A DNA stretch of 64,000 nucleotides from positions 1 to 64,000 of the forward strand of contig JBJMGU010000165.1 of assembly GCA_045807765.1 (NCBI GenBank), written 5' to 3'. Both the position numbers and the translations under genes were made by a program. A model generated the notes under the pieces. It searched no databases. It was not told the DNA's origin and was given only the letters and a program-made list of their open reading frames with translations. This document shows, piece by piece, positions 33,798 to 41,552 of the stretch; within the stretch, counting starts at the first letter, position 1, and each line of letters starts with the position of its first letter. The DNA comes from DATENM01 sp045807765. GTDB lineage: Bacteria; Acidobacteriota; Blastocatellia; UBA7656.

Positions 33798-34055
33798 ATG
33801 AAGAAACTTCTATCTGCGGGAGTCATATCGCTGACCTTGTTGGCGGCTTCGACCTTTGCCTTTGCCGGCCAGAACTGGGATCGTGATCGGGACGATCACC
33901 ACCGGCGCGTTACTATCGTGCGTACCAATGTAGACAGGGATGGTTATCGTCGGCACGCCCGGGTTATCCGCATGCGCAATGGCAGAATCGTGGTCGTACA
34001 GCGCAGACATCCGAGGTACTATCGGTACTATGACCGGCAGCACCGTATGCCCTAA
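33798..34055 (+). CDS. Small exported Arg/Tyr-rich protein (85 aa)
   Basis: A signal peptide (residues 1-23, SLTLLAASTFAFAG) precedes a very basic mature part rich in Arg, His and Asp: DRDRDDHHRR, then VRTNVDRDGYRRHARVIRMRNGR and a Tyr/Arg tail RRHPRYYRYYDRQHR. GGAGGG lies before the start. No catalytic motif. Such proteins are often called YXWGXW-like or hypothetical cell-envelope proteins; a role at the charged surface of the envelope is inference. The likely sigma-54 control sets it apart from its neighbours. Confidence 0.8.
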   Translation: MKKLLSAGVISLTLLAASTFAFAGQNWDRDRDDHHRRVTIVRTNVDRDGYRRHARVIRMRNGRIVVVQRRHPRYYRYYDRQHRMP

Positions 34056-34088
34056 ATCGGTTTTCAAATGAATTTAGCCGGGGGAAGC

Positions 34089-34165
34089 GCCATGAAGGCA
34101 CGAGCCACGAAGAAACACCATGCAGATCGTGATTCTTTGTGATTAGTGCCTTCGTGGCGATGGCT
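34089..34165. repeat. Hairpin element, CACGAAG/CTTCGTG family
   Basis: The left arm at 34089-34120 (GCCATGAAGGCACGAGCCACGAAG) faces the right arm at 34132-34164 (TTCTTTGTGATTAGTGCCTTCGTGGC), imperfect, with several mispairs. It follows the small exported protein and precedes the terminator of the oxidoreductase gene. Confidence 0.6.
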
Positions 34166-34246
34166 ATCTACATTTGTAAATCGCTTTAAACTGTCGGCAA
34201 GTTGATGACTACACCTGCAAGCTATTGGCTTGCGTTATAGATTCAA

Positions 34247-34277
34247 AAAGCCTGTGGTAATTCATGCCGCAGGCTTT
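34247..34277 (-). terminator. Terminator of the FAD-oxidoreductase gene
   Basis: AAAGCCTG (34247-34254) pairs with CAGGCTTT (34270-34277), with further pairing inward. On the minus strand the stem is followed by TTTTTGAAT. It starts 29 nt after the stop at 34306. Confidence 0.75.
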
Positions 34278-34305
34278 CGCTTATGCGATGTAATCTCGCC
34301 TGATA

Positions 34306-35514
34306 TCAAGCTTGCGAATTTGAAATCGTCGCCACGCCGCCACTGCGCGTGGCGCGCAATATCCGGCGCGTCAGAGCCGGCGACCACGCAAGCAGCCTCG
34401 CGGCGGGACCGGCGACAGCCGGCGATAGCGCCACACGGCGCAACCAACCCGCGACTTTCATGCGCGTCCCAAACTCGCGCCCGTAAGCTTCGGTGTAATG
34501 CGTCAACGCGCGTTCAAATAAATCCAATGATGGCGCGATTCGGCTTTCACTCATTGCGTTGATGACCGCCTCTGCTGCCAGCTCGCCGGTGCGCAGAGCG
34601 ATCTGAATGCCTGTGCCGGTGAACGGATCAATCATGCCTGAAGCGTCGCCGATGGCCAGCACGCCGTCTTGCGAAAGCCGCCGGTGGCCGAAGACGAGGG
34701 GGCCGACGCTGTGCCACTTGCCGACGACTTCGGCGCCGCGCAGGCGCTCGCGGGCCAGCGGATTGCGCAGAATGGTTTGCTCGACGATCTTCGCGGCGTC
34801 GCCGCCGGCAGCGCGAAAGCGGCGCTCGTTAGCGATGAAGCAGAGATTCACCAGCCCGTCTTCGACGAGCGACAACCCGCCATACCCTTGCGGGAAAAAG
34901 TACAACTCGACCTGTTCGTTGATGCCCTGAACATTTGTGAGGTGGGCTTTCAAGCCATAGAGGCGCGAGCCGCGCGGCCCGGCGCGGCGCTCGTCGCGGT
35001 TGACCATCAAGCGCGAGTTGCGTCCCGATGCATCGATAATCAACGGCGCTTCATAGCGCACCACCTGACCATCCGCAAGCGACAGTGCTTCGACGCCGCG
35101 CGCCCGGCCACCTTCGATGATGCGCTGTTTGACCGCTACGCCTTCGCGGCAATCGGCGCCAATGGCGCGGGCGCGTTCGAAGAGAATTTGATCAAAGCGC
35201 GCGCGGCTCAGACTCATCGCCCAGTCGGCAGTCGCGGACATCGCCGAAAGCGGGGTTTCGACGCGCTTACCCGAAGTCACCACGAGCGACAGATGCGTCA
35301 GCCGTTGCGCGCCGGCGCCGAGCATTAATCCCATGACCCCCAGGCGTTCGAGCGTCGGGAACGATTCAGGGGTGATGAATTCGCCGCAGAGCTTGCCGCG
35401 CGGCATGCGTTTCTCTTCAAGCACGAGAACGCGAGCGCCGCGCCCGGCGAGCGTGATTGCGGCGCTCGTTCCGGCAGGCCCGCCGCCGATGATGATGACG
35501 TCGTGTGCGGTCAT
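34306..35514 (-). CDS. FAD-dependent oxidoreductase, geranylgeranyl-reductase/UbiH-like
   Basis: A 402-aa flavoprotein. The Rossmann start is DVIIIGGGPAGTSAAITL; residues 40-48 read RGKLCGEFI, the Cys-Gly pair typical of geranylgeranyl reductase-like enzymes; GLKAHL and the FAD-closing VLAIGDASGMIDPFTGTGIQIALRTGE motif follow. The family hydrogenates isoprenoid chains or hydroxylates aromatic rings. It follows a methyltransferase gene by 12 nt on the same strand, an order seen next to type III polyketide synthases; no such synthase is in the window. The C-terminal 60 residues are helical and basic. Confidence 0.88.
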   Translation of the reverse strand: MTAHDVIIIGGGPAGTSAAITLAGRGARVLVLEEKRMPRGKLCGEFITPESFPTLERLGVMGLMLGAGAQRLTHLSLVVTSGKRVETPLSAMSATADWAMSLSRARFDQILFERARAIGADCREGVAVKQRIIEGGRARGVEALSLADGQVVRYEAPLIIDASGRNSRLMVNRDERRAGPRGSRLYGLKAHLTNVQGINEQVELYFFPQGYGGLSLVEDGLVNLCFIANERRFRAAGGDAAKIVEQTILRNPLARERLRGAEVVGKWHSVGPLVFGHRRLSQDGVLAIGDASGMIDPFTGTGIQIALRTGELAAEAVINAMSESRIAPSLDLFERALTHYTEAYGREFGTRMKVAGWLRRVALSPAVAGPAARLLAWSPALTRRILRATRSGGVATISNSQA

Positions 35515-35526
35515 GAGTGAATGGAA

Positions 35527-36234
35527 TCAATCAGCGATTCGCGCCACCAGCGACAGGCGATAAGGAAAGCGCTGGCAGACGCGCACCTGTTTGAAGCCTG
35601 CGCGCTCGGCGTGCGCCGCCATCTCTTGCACAGTGAAGCCGCGCAGCACCGACGCCGGCCCATCGTAGCGCGTCAGGTAGCTTGTCGCCAGCAGCGGCCC
35701 GCTCAGTCGCGCGAACCAGTAAGGCACCAGATTGCGAATCAAGTCGTTGATGATGACGGCGCGTCGCGCCACCCGCGCAAAATCTTTGAGCAGCCGCACG
35801 ACGTCGGCGTCTTCGAAGTGGTGCAGGAAGAGCGACGCCGTAACCATGTCAACCGAGTGATCGGCAAAGGGCAGCGCCAGCGAATCGCCGCGCACCAGTT
35901 GCACGTCTTCGTTGATGCCGAGCCGCGAGCGGGCGATGCGCAGATTGCGCTCGCTCAGATCAAGCGCCGTGATGCTGGCTGTGATGCCGCGAGCGCGGCA
36001 CCAGTCGGCGACCGCGCCGGGGATGTCCGCCGAGCCTGTGCCGACATCGAGCAGTGAAAGCGTTGGCAATCGGCCATCGGTGATTAGCCGGTCGAGCGAT
36101 TCGATGACGACGCGCCGCCCGCCGAGGAAGCGATTGATGCGGCGCAGGTCCGCGAGATTACACGCCACGTCCGCGTCGGTGCCTTCGCCCAGATCAAGCA
36201 ACTCTTCGATATAAACTCGTGGCGGCGTCAGCAT
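35527..36234 (-). CDS. SAM-dependent methyltransferase (UbiE-like)
   Basis: A 235-aa class I methyltransferase: LPTLSLLDVGTGSADIPGAV (motif I), ITALDLSERNLRIAR (motif II), FADHSVDMVTASLFLHHF (motif IV) and FARVARRAVIINDL. About 75 residues lead into the domain, with EELLDLGEGTDADVACNLADLRRINRFLGGRR. It sits between a HEAT-repeat gene (19 nt upstream) and the FAD-oxidoreductase gene (12 nt downstream), so the three are probably one transcript. The substrate may be a quinone or a polyketide-type phenol, by analogy with pairs of this kind. Confidence 0.88.
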   Translation of the reverse strand: MLTPPRVYIEELLDLGEGTDADVACNLADLRRINRFLGGRRVVIESLDRLITDGRLPTLSLLDVGTGSADIPGAVADWCRARGITASITALDLSERNLRIARSRLGINEDVQLVRGDSLALPFADHSVDMVTASLFLHHFEDADVVRLLKDFARVARRAVIINDLIRNLVPYWFARLSGPLLATSYLTRYDGPASVLRGFTVQEMAAHAERAGFKQVRVCQRFPYRLSLVARIAD

Positions 36235-36253
36235 CGTGTTTAAAAGGTGCGCT

Positions 36254-36712
36254 CTAAGTTCCCAACCGTTCGATGGCCCGTTGCAGGCTGGCGCGGACGT
36301 GGATGGATTCTTCGACTTCGAGGCGGCGCTTGAGCGTCGCGACCGCGTCTGTGCTGCCCAGTTGAGTCAGCGCATTGGCCGCCGCACTGCGCACCGCGGC
36401 ATCGTTATCCTCTAACGCCGTCAGCAGCGGCGACAGCATGCGCGGGTCGCGCGCGCCCGACTGGCACAATCGCGCCAGGTCTTCGGCGGCGCGCTGGCGC
36501 GCATAAGGCGTCAGGTCGCCGAGCGATTCGATCAGACTTGAAAGGCGTGTATCTCTGGCCACCGGCGGCCCGGCATCCATCGCTGCGTCGGCTTCGTAAC
36601 CGCGGCTTTTCAAATATTGCCGCTCATTGGACGATAGCCCTCTGCGACTGTTCACCCACCACAACACCGCGATGACGATCAAGACGATGAGAATGAAGGG
36701 TAGCATAGTCAA
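36254..36712 (-). CDS. Membrane-anchored HEAT-repeat protein
   Basis: A 152-aa protein with an N-terminal membrane anchor (residues 3-20, MLPFILIVLIVIAVLWW) and about two to three HEAT repeats: LGDLTPYARQRAAEDLARL, LLTALEDNDAAVRSAAANALTQLG and ATLKRRLEVEESIHVRASLQRAIERLG. HEAT repeats of this kind often form protein-binding scaffolds. Function unknown. It heads the methyltransferase/oxidoreductase unit. Confidence 0.8.
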   Translation of the reverse strand: MTMLPFILIVLIVIAVLWWVNSRRGLSSNERQYLKSRGYEADAAMDAGPPVARDTRLSSLIESLGDLTPYARQRAAEDLARLCQSGARDPRMLSPLLTALEDNDAAVRSAAANALTQLGSTDAVATLKRRLEVEESIHVRASLQRAIERLGT

Positions 36713-36720
36713 CGAGAATT

Positions 36721-36858
36721 AGGAGTCAGGAGTCAGGAGTCAGAAGTCAGAATAAATAAGGAAGAGGAATCTTAAAGGTAGAATAGAAGCGGAGGCGGCA
36801 GCCGACTTCCTCTTCCATTCTGACTTCTGACTTCTGACTCCTGACTTCTGACTTCTGA
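36721..36858. repeat. Hairpin element, GGAGTCA/GAAGTCA family
   Basis: The left arm at 36721-36757 has three GGAGTCA and one GAAGTCA copies ending in CAGAAT; the right arm at 36808-36858 has the inverted set, five or six units, starting TCCTCTTCCATTCTGACTT. Lies between the PBP1A stop and the HEAT gene start. Confidence 0.85.
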
Positions 36859-36864
36859 CGCCGA

Positions 36865-39396
36865 TCATCCGTTCTTGCCGCGCTTCTTCGGCGTTTGCGG
36901 TTCGGGTTGTGAAGTCGGCGGACGCGGTGACGGCGAGCGCTCGACATCGCGCGGCGGGCGCTGCGGGCGCGGCGTCTCGCCCGTGTCGTCCATCTTCGGA
37001 GCCGGACGTGCGCCCGGCTCTTTCGGCGGCGCCTCGTCCTGCGCCGCGCTCTTGGCTTTGTCAGCCGTATCGTCGGTCCCCTTGGCGGCGCTCTCGGCCT
37101 CGGCGGCCTCGGCCTTGCGAATCGCGCTCTCGGCCTGTGCGCGCTTGGCGACGATCTCTCTATCCGGGCCAGGGGCCTTCGGGAACTTGTCGTTCGGCTT
37201 GTCGGCGAGGAACTTCTCCATGAAGCTCATCCACATGGGCAAGGCCGCTACCGATCCGGCTTCTTTGTTGCCGAGCGATTTCTTCAAGCCGGGATAGCCG
37301 ATCCACACGCCCGCCGTGTACGACGGTGTATAGCCGATGAACCAGGCGTCGGTGAAGTCATTCACGGTTCCGGTCTTGCCGCAGATCATGCGTTTGCTCA
37401 ATTCCTTGTTGCCCATGATTGAACCGGCAGTGCCACCGGTGACGACGCCGCGCATCATGTCCTGCATCTGCGCGGCGACGTACGGCGAGATGACTTTGTA
37501 AGTCTCTTCCTTAAACTGTCCACCTTCGACCGGGTTGCCATCGGCGTTGGTCACCTGCTTGATGAGGTGCGGCTTGACCCGCGTGCCCATGTTCGAGAAC
37601 GCCGAGTAAGCGCTCGTCATGTCGAGCAGCGGCTCTTCGGTCGCGCCGAGGGCCGACGGCAGCACCCGCTTCATCGGGTTGGGCAGGCCGAAGCGCTTGA
37701 CCACCTCGGCGCCCTTCTCGACGCCGACGATTGACAGCAAACGCACGGCGACGACGTTCAGCGATTGCTGCAAGGCGCTGCGCAGCGGCAGCATGCCGCC
37801 GCCCGATGAGCCGTCATAATTTGACGGCGACCAGCCGGTGCCCGGATCAACGAACACCCCGGCGCTCACCACCGTGTCAGGCGTGAAGCCTTCTTCAATG
37901 GCGGCAGTGTAGATGAACGGCTTGAAGGCCGAGCCGGTCTGCCGCTCGGCCTGTGTCGAGTTGTTGAACTTGCGGGTCGTGAAGTCATAGCCGCCGACCA
38001 TCGCTTTGATGTCGCCATTCTTGGAATCGATACAGACGAGCGCGCCGTCGACCGCCGGCACCTGATCGAGATTCACTTCCATCGTCTTCTTATCGTTGTC
38101 CACCTTGACGACGCGGAAGACCGCCAGGTCGCCGCGCTTCAACAAACGCGATGGCGGCGCGCCGGCCCACTTAGTGTTGGCTTCGGTGATGACCGCCTTG
38201 TAATCGCCGAAGCGGATGTCGGCAGTGGCCGCCGCCACATTCATGACCAGCCCGTAAAGGTATTCGCCCGGTATGTAATCGCCCAGCCAGTCGGCGTGGG
38301 TGTAGTGCGTCAGGTCGGTCGCCTGTTTGGTGTCAAGGACGTTGAGCAGCTTGCCGCGCCAGCGCTTGCCGTGACGGTCTTCGTAAGCATTCAACCCGCG
38401 GCGCACCGAGCGCACGGCTTCGCGCTGCGCTTTCGGGTCAATCGTCGTGTAGATGTTCAAGCCGCCAGTCTGCGTCTGGTAGGTGCCGAAGGTGTCTTCC
38501 ATCTCCTGGCGGACTTCTTCGACAAAGTAGCCAAAGATCGAGTTGTTGTTGGCCTGTTGCGGGTTGATGCTCAGATTGATCCGCGTCTGCCGCGAGCGGT
38601 TATATTCGTCGTCGTTGATATAGCCTTCTTCGTGCATGCGGTAGAGCACGACGTTGCGGCGGTCGAGCGCGGCTTTCTCGTCACGCGTCGGCGAATAGTA
38701 ACTCGGCGCTTTCGGCAGTCCGGCCAGCAGCGCGCACTCTTCGAGCGTGCAATCCTTGAGCGACTTGGAGAAGTAATACTGCGAGCCGGCTTCGAACCCG
38801 TAAGCGCCGCCGCCCAGGAATATCTGGTTGCAGTACATCTCCATGATCTGTTCTTTGGTGTAGTAACGCTCGATCTGCAATGACAGGAGAATCTCTTTGA
38901 TCTTGCGAGTGTAGGTTTTTTCGGGCGACAGAAACAGCGCGCGCGCCAGTTGTTGGGTTAGCGTCGAAGCGCCTTCGGCCTTGCGGCTCTTGACGACGTT
39001 TTTGAGCGCTGCGCTGACGATGCGAATCGGGTCAACGCCGATGTGCTGGAAGAAGCGGTCATCTTCAATCGCCCAGATGGCGTTCTTCATGTTGTCGGGA
39101 ATCTGTTCGTAGGTGATGGGGATGCGGCGTTCGAGCGAGAACTCGCCAACGACCGTCTTGCCATCATCGGCCAGCACGCGGGTCACCAGATTCGGACGAT
39201 AGCTGGCGAGCGCCGCCACCTGCTGCGCCTCTTCGGTCATGCTGGCCTGATAAGCGACCGTCGCGCCGAACATGATGCCGGCAATCACCGACAGCGTCAG
39301 CAACGCCAGAAAGGTATAGCGGCGGAAGAAGTCTTGCAGCAAATTGGCCGAGCCGCCGCCCATGCCGCGCAGGTTGAATTTATTGAATATCGCCAT
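36865..39396 (-). CDS. mrcA: Penicillin-binding protein 1A (bifunctional transglycosylase/transpeptidase)
   Basis: An 843-aa class A PBP that polymerises and cross-links peptidoglycan. A cytoplasmic tail and one membrane helix (about residues 28-50) are followed by the glycosyltransferase domain: AIEDDRFFQHIGVDPIRI (catalytic Glu), GASTLTQQLARALFLS, KIKEILLSLQIER and EMYCNQIFLGGGAYGFE. An inserted domain and the transpeptidase come next with TGSAFKPF (SxxK), SLN and CGKTGTVNDFTDAWFIGYTP (KTG). The C-terminal 110 residues are low-complexity, rich in Ala, Lys, Pro and Arg. Start: ATG at 39396 with GAGAG upstream; a GTG lies two codons earlier. It is upstream of the HEAT gene, separated by a hairpin element. 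Confidence 0.96.
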   Translation of the reverse strand: MAIFNKFNLRGMGGGSANLLQDFFRRYTFLALLTLSVIAGIMFGATVAYQASMTEEAQQVAALASYRPNLVTRVLADDGKTVVGEFSLERRIPITYEQIPDNMKNAIWAIEDDRFFQHIGVDPIRIVSAALKNVVKSRKAEGASTLTQQLARALFLSPEKTYTRKIKEILLSLQIERYYTKEQIMEMYCNQIFLGGGAYGFEAGSQYYFSKSLKDCTLEECALLAGLPKAPSYYSPTRDEKAALDRRNVVLYRMHEEGYINDDEYNRSRQTRINLSINPQQANNNSIFGYFVEEVRQEMEDTFGTYQTQTGGLNIYTTIDPKAQREAVRSVRRGLNAYEDRHGKRWRGKLLNVLDTKQATDLTHYTHADWLGDYIPGEYLYGLVMNVAAATADIRFGDYKAVITEANTKWAGAPPSRLLKRGDLAVFRVVKVDNDKKTMEVNLDQVPAVDGALVCIDSKNGDIKAMVGGYDFTTRKFNNSTQAERQTGSAFKPFIYTAAIEEGFTPDTVVSAGVFVDPGTGWSPSNYDGSSGGGMLPLRSALQQSLNVVAVRLLSIVGVEKGAEVVKRFGLPNPMKRVLPSALGATEEPLLDMTSAYSAFSNMGTRVKPHLIKQVTNADGNPVEGGQFKEETYKVISPYVAAQMQDMMRGVVTGGTAGSIMGNKELSKRMICGKTGTVNDFTDAWFIGYTPSYTAGVWIGYPGLKKSLGNKEAGSVAALPMWMSFMEKFLADKPNDKFPKAPGPDREIVAKRAQAESAIRKAEAAEAESAAKGTDDTADKAKSAAQDEAPPKEPGARPAPKMDDTGETPRPQRPPRDVERSPSPRPPTSQPEPQTPKKRGKNG

Positions 39397-39494
39397 AATC
39401 ACTCTCGCAGATGGTTAAAGATAGGAGCTTCGTGACCGTCTTATAAACTTACCGCACCGGCGAAGCCATTGTAAAGGGAAGGGGCTGGGGCTAA

Positions 39495-39637
39495 AGGACA
39501 GGAGGCAGGAGGCAGGAGACAGGAAGCCGGAGTCAGGAGGCAGGTGTCGTTGGCGATTGAATGCTGATCCGCAAGGCAAAAGGCATACGCTCTGGACTGC
39601 TTCCTGCTTCCTGCCTCCTGCTTCCTACCTCCTAGTC
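39495..39637. repeat. Hairpin element, GGAGGCA family
   Basis: The left arm at 39496-39544 carries AGGACA, AGGAGGC (three copies), AGGAGAC and AGGAAGC; the right arm at 39600-39636 holds CTTCCTG, CTTCCTG, CCTCCTG, CTTCCTA and CCTCCTA. The right arm includes the hisIE stop codon at 39632. Confidence 0.8.
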
Positions 39638-40294
39638 TCTCTTCGCGCGGGGCGCGGCACGGCGTGTCAGCTCGCCTGCGACTTCATCGAGCTTCACGTC
39701 GCGCTCGACCATCAAGACCAGCAGGTGATAAAACAGGTCGGCCAACTCAGAGATGATCTCGCGCGGCACTTTGTTCTTGGCGGCGATGATCACCTCGCCC
39801 GATTCTTCGGCGACTTTCTTGAGGATTTTGTCGAGGCCGCTGTTAAACAGATAGGTCGTGTATGAGCCTTCCGGTCGCTGGTCTTTGCGCTCGGCGATCA
39901 GCGCGTAAAGCTTATAAAGCCCCAACCCGAATTCCATCGAAGCGACGTCCACCAGCTCGACTTCGGACGCCGACCGTCCCGCGCTAACGGATTGATTCAT
40001 CAGGCTGACCGTTTCGCGCTCGTGAGCTTCACCCGTCTGCCGTTCGATCAAGACGATCAACGAGCCACCGTCCGCGTCAACGCGCACGTCGAGCAGGCGG
40101 TAATCGCTCAGGTCGGCGCTCGATTGCAGGCCGCCGAGGAAGCGCGTCTCGCCGGTTTGCAGCGCCCTGGCCAGCCGAAGGTTATCAAGGTAAGCGAGCG
40201 CCATGACTTCGAGAGTCGCGGCATCCTGAATGATGGCCGGGATCAAGCCGCGCTCATCAAACTTCACATTTTGAATCAATACGTCATCTGCCAT
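39632..40294 (-). CDS. hisE: HisIE-type protein: intact HisE domain fused to a degenerate HisI domain
   Basis: A 220-aa fusion. The C-terminal half (about residues 128-215) is a good phosphoribosyl-ATP pyrophosphatase: SYTTYLFNSGLDKILKKVAEES, GEVIIAAKN and ELADLFYHLLVLMVE. The N-terminal half starts like HisI (GLIPAIIQDAATLEVMALAYLD, ETRFLGGL) but the metal-site segment reads RVDADGG in place of the Asp/Cys series, and the Zn motif CHTG...SCF is EAHERETVSLM. There is no Cys in the whole protein, so the cyclohydrolase step cannot use the known Zn site. Another HisI should exist elsewhere if histidine is made. It starts six bases after the short gene at 40301 and ends in a hairpin element. Confidence 0.85.
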   Translation of the reverse strand: MADDVLIQNVKFDERGLIPAIIQDAATLEVMALAYLDNLRLARALQTGETRFLGGLQSSADLSDYRLLDVRVDADGGSLIVLIERQTGEAHERETVSLMNQSVSAGRSASEVELVDVASMEFGLGLYKLYALIAERKDQRPEGSYTTYLFNSGLDKILKKVAEESGEVIIAAKNKVPREIISELADLFYHLLVLMVERDVKLDEVAGELTRRAAPRAKRD

Positions 40295-40300
40295 GTTCGA

Positions 40301-40507
40301 TTACTTTGTTCTTTCCAGCAGCCGGCGCACGAGGGCTTCGCGATCCTGGCGGCGGCGAATCTGCTGGCGGCGCTCCTGGCCTTCGGAGTCAATCCAGGTG
40401 ATGCCGTCAATGATGACTAGATTCTGCACGCCATAGCGCATCGTGCGTCTCCTCTCGTTGAGGCGGCGGTCATTGCCCGATCTACGCTCTTCGCCGTTCC
40501 AGTTCAT
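40301..40507 (-). CDS. Small Arg-rich protein (68 aa) in the hisE transcript
   Basis: Starts MNWNGEERRSGNDRRLNERRR, then a folded-looking middle (YGVQNLVIIDGITWIDSEG) and a basic helical end (RRQQIRRRQDREALVRRLLE). Arg makes up about a quarter of the residues. The ERRxGxDRR start resembles the linkers that precede PilZ or response-regulator domains, but no such domain is present. Its ATG overlaps the stop of the upstream gene by one base (TGATG), and hisE follows by six bases, so translation is likely coupled. Confidence 0.65.
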   Translation of the reverse strand: MNWNGEERRSGNDRRLNERRRTMRYGVQNLVIIDGITWIDSEGQERRQQIRRRQDREALVRRLLERTK

Positions 40508-41310
40508 CACTTATTCTCAGGCGCTGATGGTTGCAAGTGCGGCTTGCTGAGGGCCGGCTGCGCGATCATGCGCGGCGCTCGCATCACCCCCATGCGGTCT
40601 ATGTGCAGGTGGACGCCGGTGGCGTAGGTGTCGAGGGCGCGACCCAGTTGCGCCGAGCGCGCGTTGTGTGCCGCCACCCGCTCCCAGGTCGAGAAATCCT
40701 TGATGCGCAGGCCAAGCTCGTTGCCTTTGCCGACGATAAAGGCGACCTGCTCATGCGTCAGGTCGCGGACGCGAATGTCATAGGCGCTGCCGCGCCCGTA
40801 GAGCCGGCGATGCTCTTCGTGATCGGCGCCCGTAAGCGTCATGTCGCGGTCATAGCGCTCGCGGAAAGCAGCGCGCAGCAGTCCGAAGCGCCGCTGAAAT
40901 TCCGGGGCATTCATCGGCCCTATCGGCAAGTCGTCTGCGGCGACTTCGGGCTCGTCTGTGGCGGGCCGGCCTTCGTACTCTTGTGACTTCCAGAGCCGCG
41001 CCGTTTGTTCTGTGGCCGGCTGCGTTTCGTAGCGATAAATCTTCTCGATGATCTCCGTCAATCCGGCGCGCAGCCGCGGATCGCTGCGCACATCTATGCC
41101 CTGCTCGAAGACATAATCTACAGCGCCGTCGAACTCGCGACGGGCGCATTCGACGTTGCCCGCTGCCAGGCAGGCTTCGCCTTTCGCCATCTGTTGCCGC
41201 GCCGCTGTGAGTATCGCGTCCGTCCGTGAGTCGGGCGCGGCGCTCTGCGCCGGGGTCGGGGAAGCAGCGAAAATCAGTATGGAAGCGGCCAGGATGATTG
41301 CTCTATGCAT
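40507..41310 (-). CDS. Exported protein with a possible peptidase-M15-like C-terminal region
   Basis: A 267-aa protein with a signal peptide (residues 1-24). Residues about 30-130 are helical with a Cys pair (GEACLAAGNVECARREF). From about 155 there is RRLYGRGSAYDIRVRDLTHEQVAFIVGKG and, near the end, GVHLHIDRMG. Gly-x-Ala-x-Asp plus a final HLHID recalls the DD-peptidase M15 metal site (H...GxAxD...HxH), but the first Zn His is Tyr or displaced, so activity is doubtful. It heads the three-gene unit ending in hisE. Function is not assigned. Confidence 0.5.
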   Translation of the reverse strand: MHRAIILAASILIFAASPTPAQSAAPDSRTDAILTAARQQMAKGEACLAAGNVECARREFDGAVDYVFEQGIDVRSDPRLRAGLTEIIEKIYRYETQPATEQTARLWKSQEYEGRPATDEPEVAADDLPIGPMNAPEFQRRFGLLRAAFRERYDRDMTLTGADHEEHRRLYGRGSAYDIRVRDLTHEQVAFIVGKGNELGLRIKDFSTWERVAAHNARSAQLGRALDTYATGVHLHIDRMGVMRAPRMIAQPALSKPHLQPSAPENK

Positions 41311-41552
41311 GAAACCCAGATTCTACCCCTCTGTTACTCGAACGCTGGCGCCAGCCGGATGCGTGAGGTGATGGCGCGGCGACAAAAATTCTAGCAGAAG
41401 CTGGGAGGCGGTGGCAAAGTTTGCCTTCCGCCGGCTTGCTGCGGTATGGTGTTGGCGTCAAACGGGCGCCGGGGGTCGCGCCCGCTGCCGGCAGATTCAA
41501 GGAAGCACATTCCTATTTTCAATCTGCGATCCGCCAATCACAGAGAGCAAGG

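Noticed and set aside
36721..36858. CRISPR-like tandem repeats at this and similar sites
   Set aside because: Units are 7-8 nt with no spacers of even length and are mirrored in a second arm; there is no cas gene.
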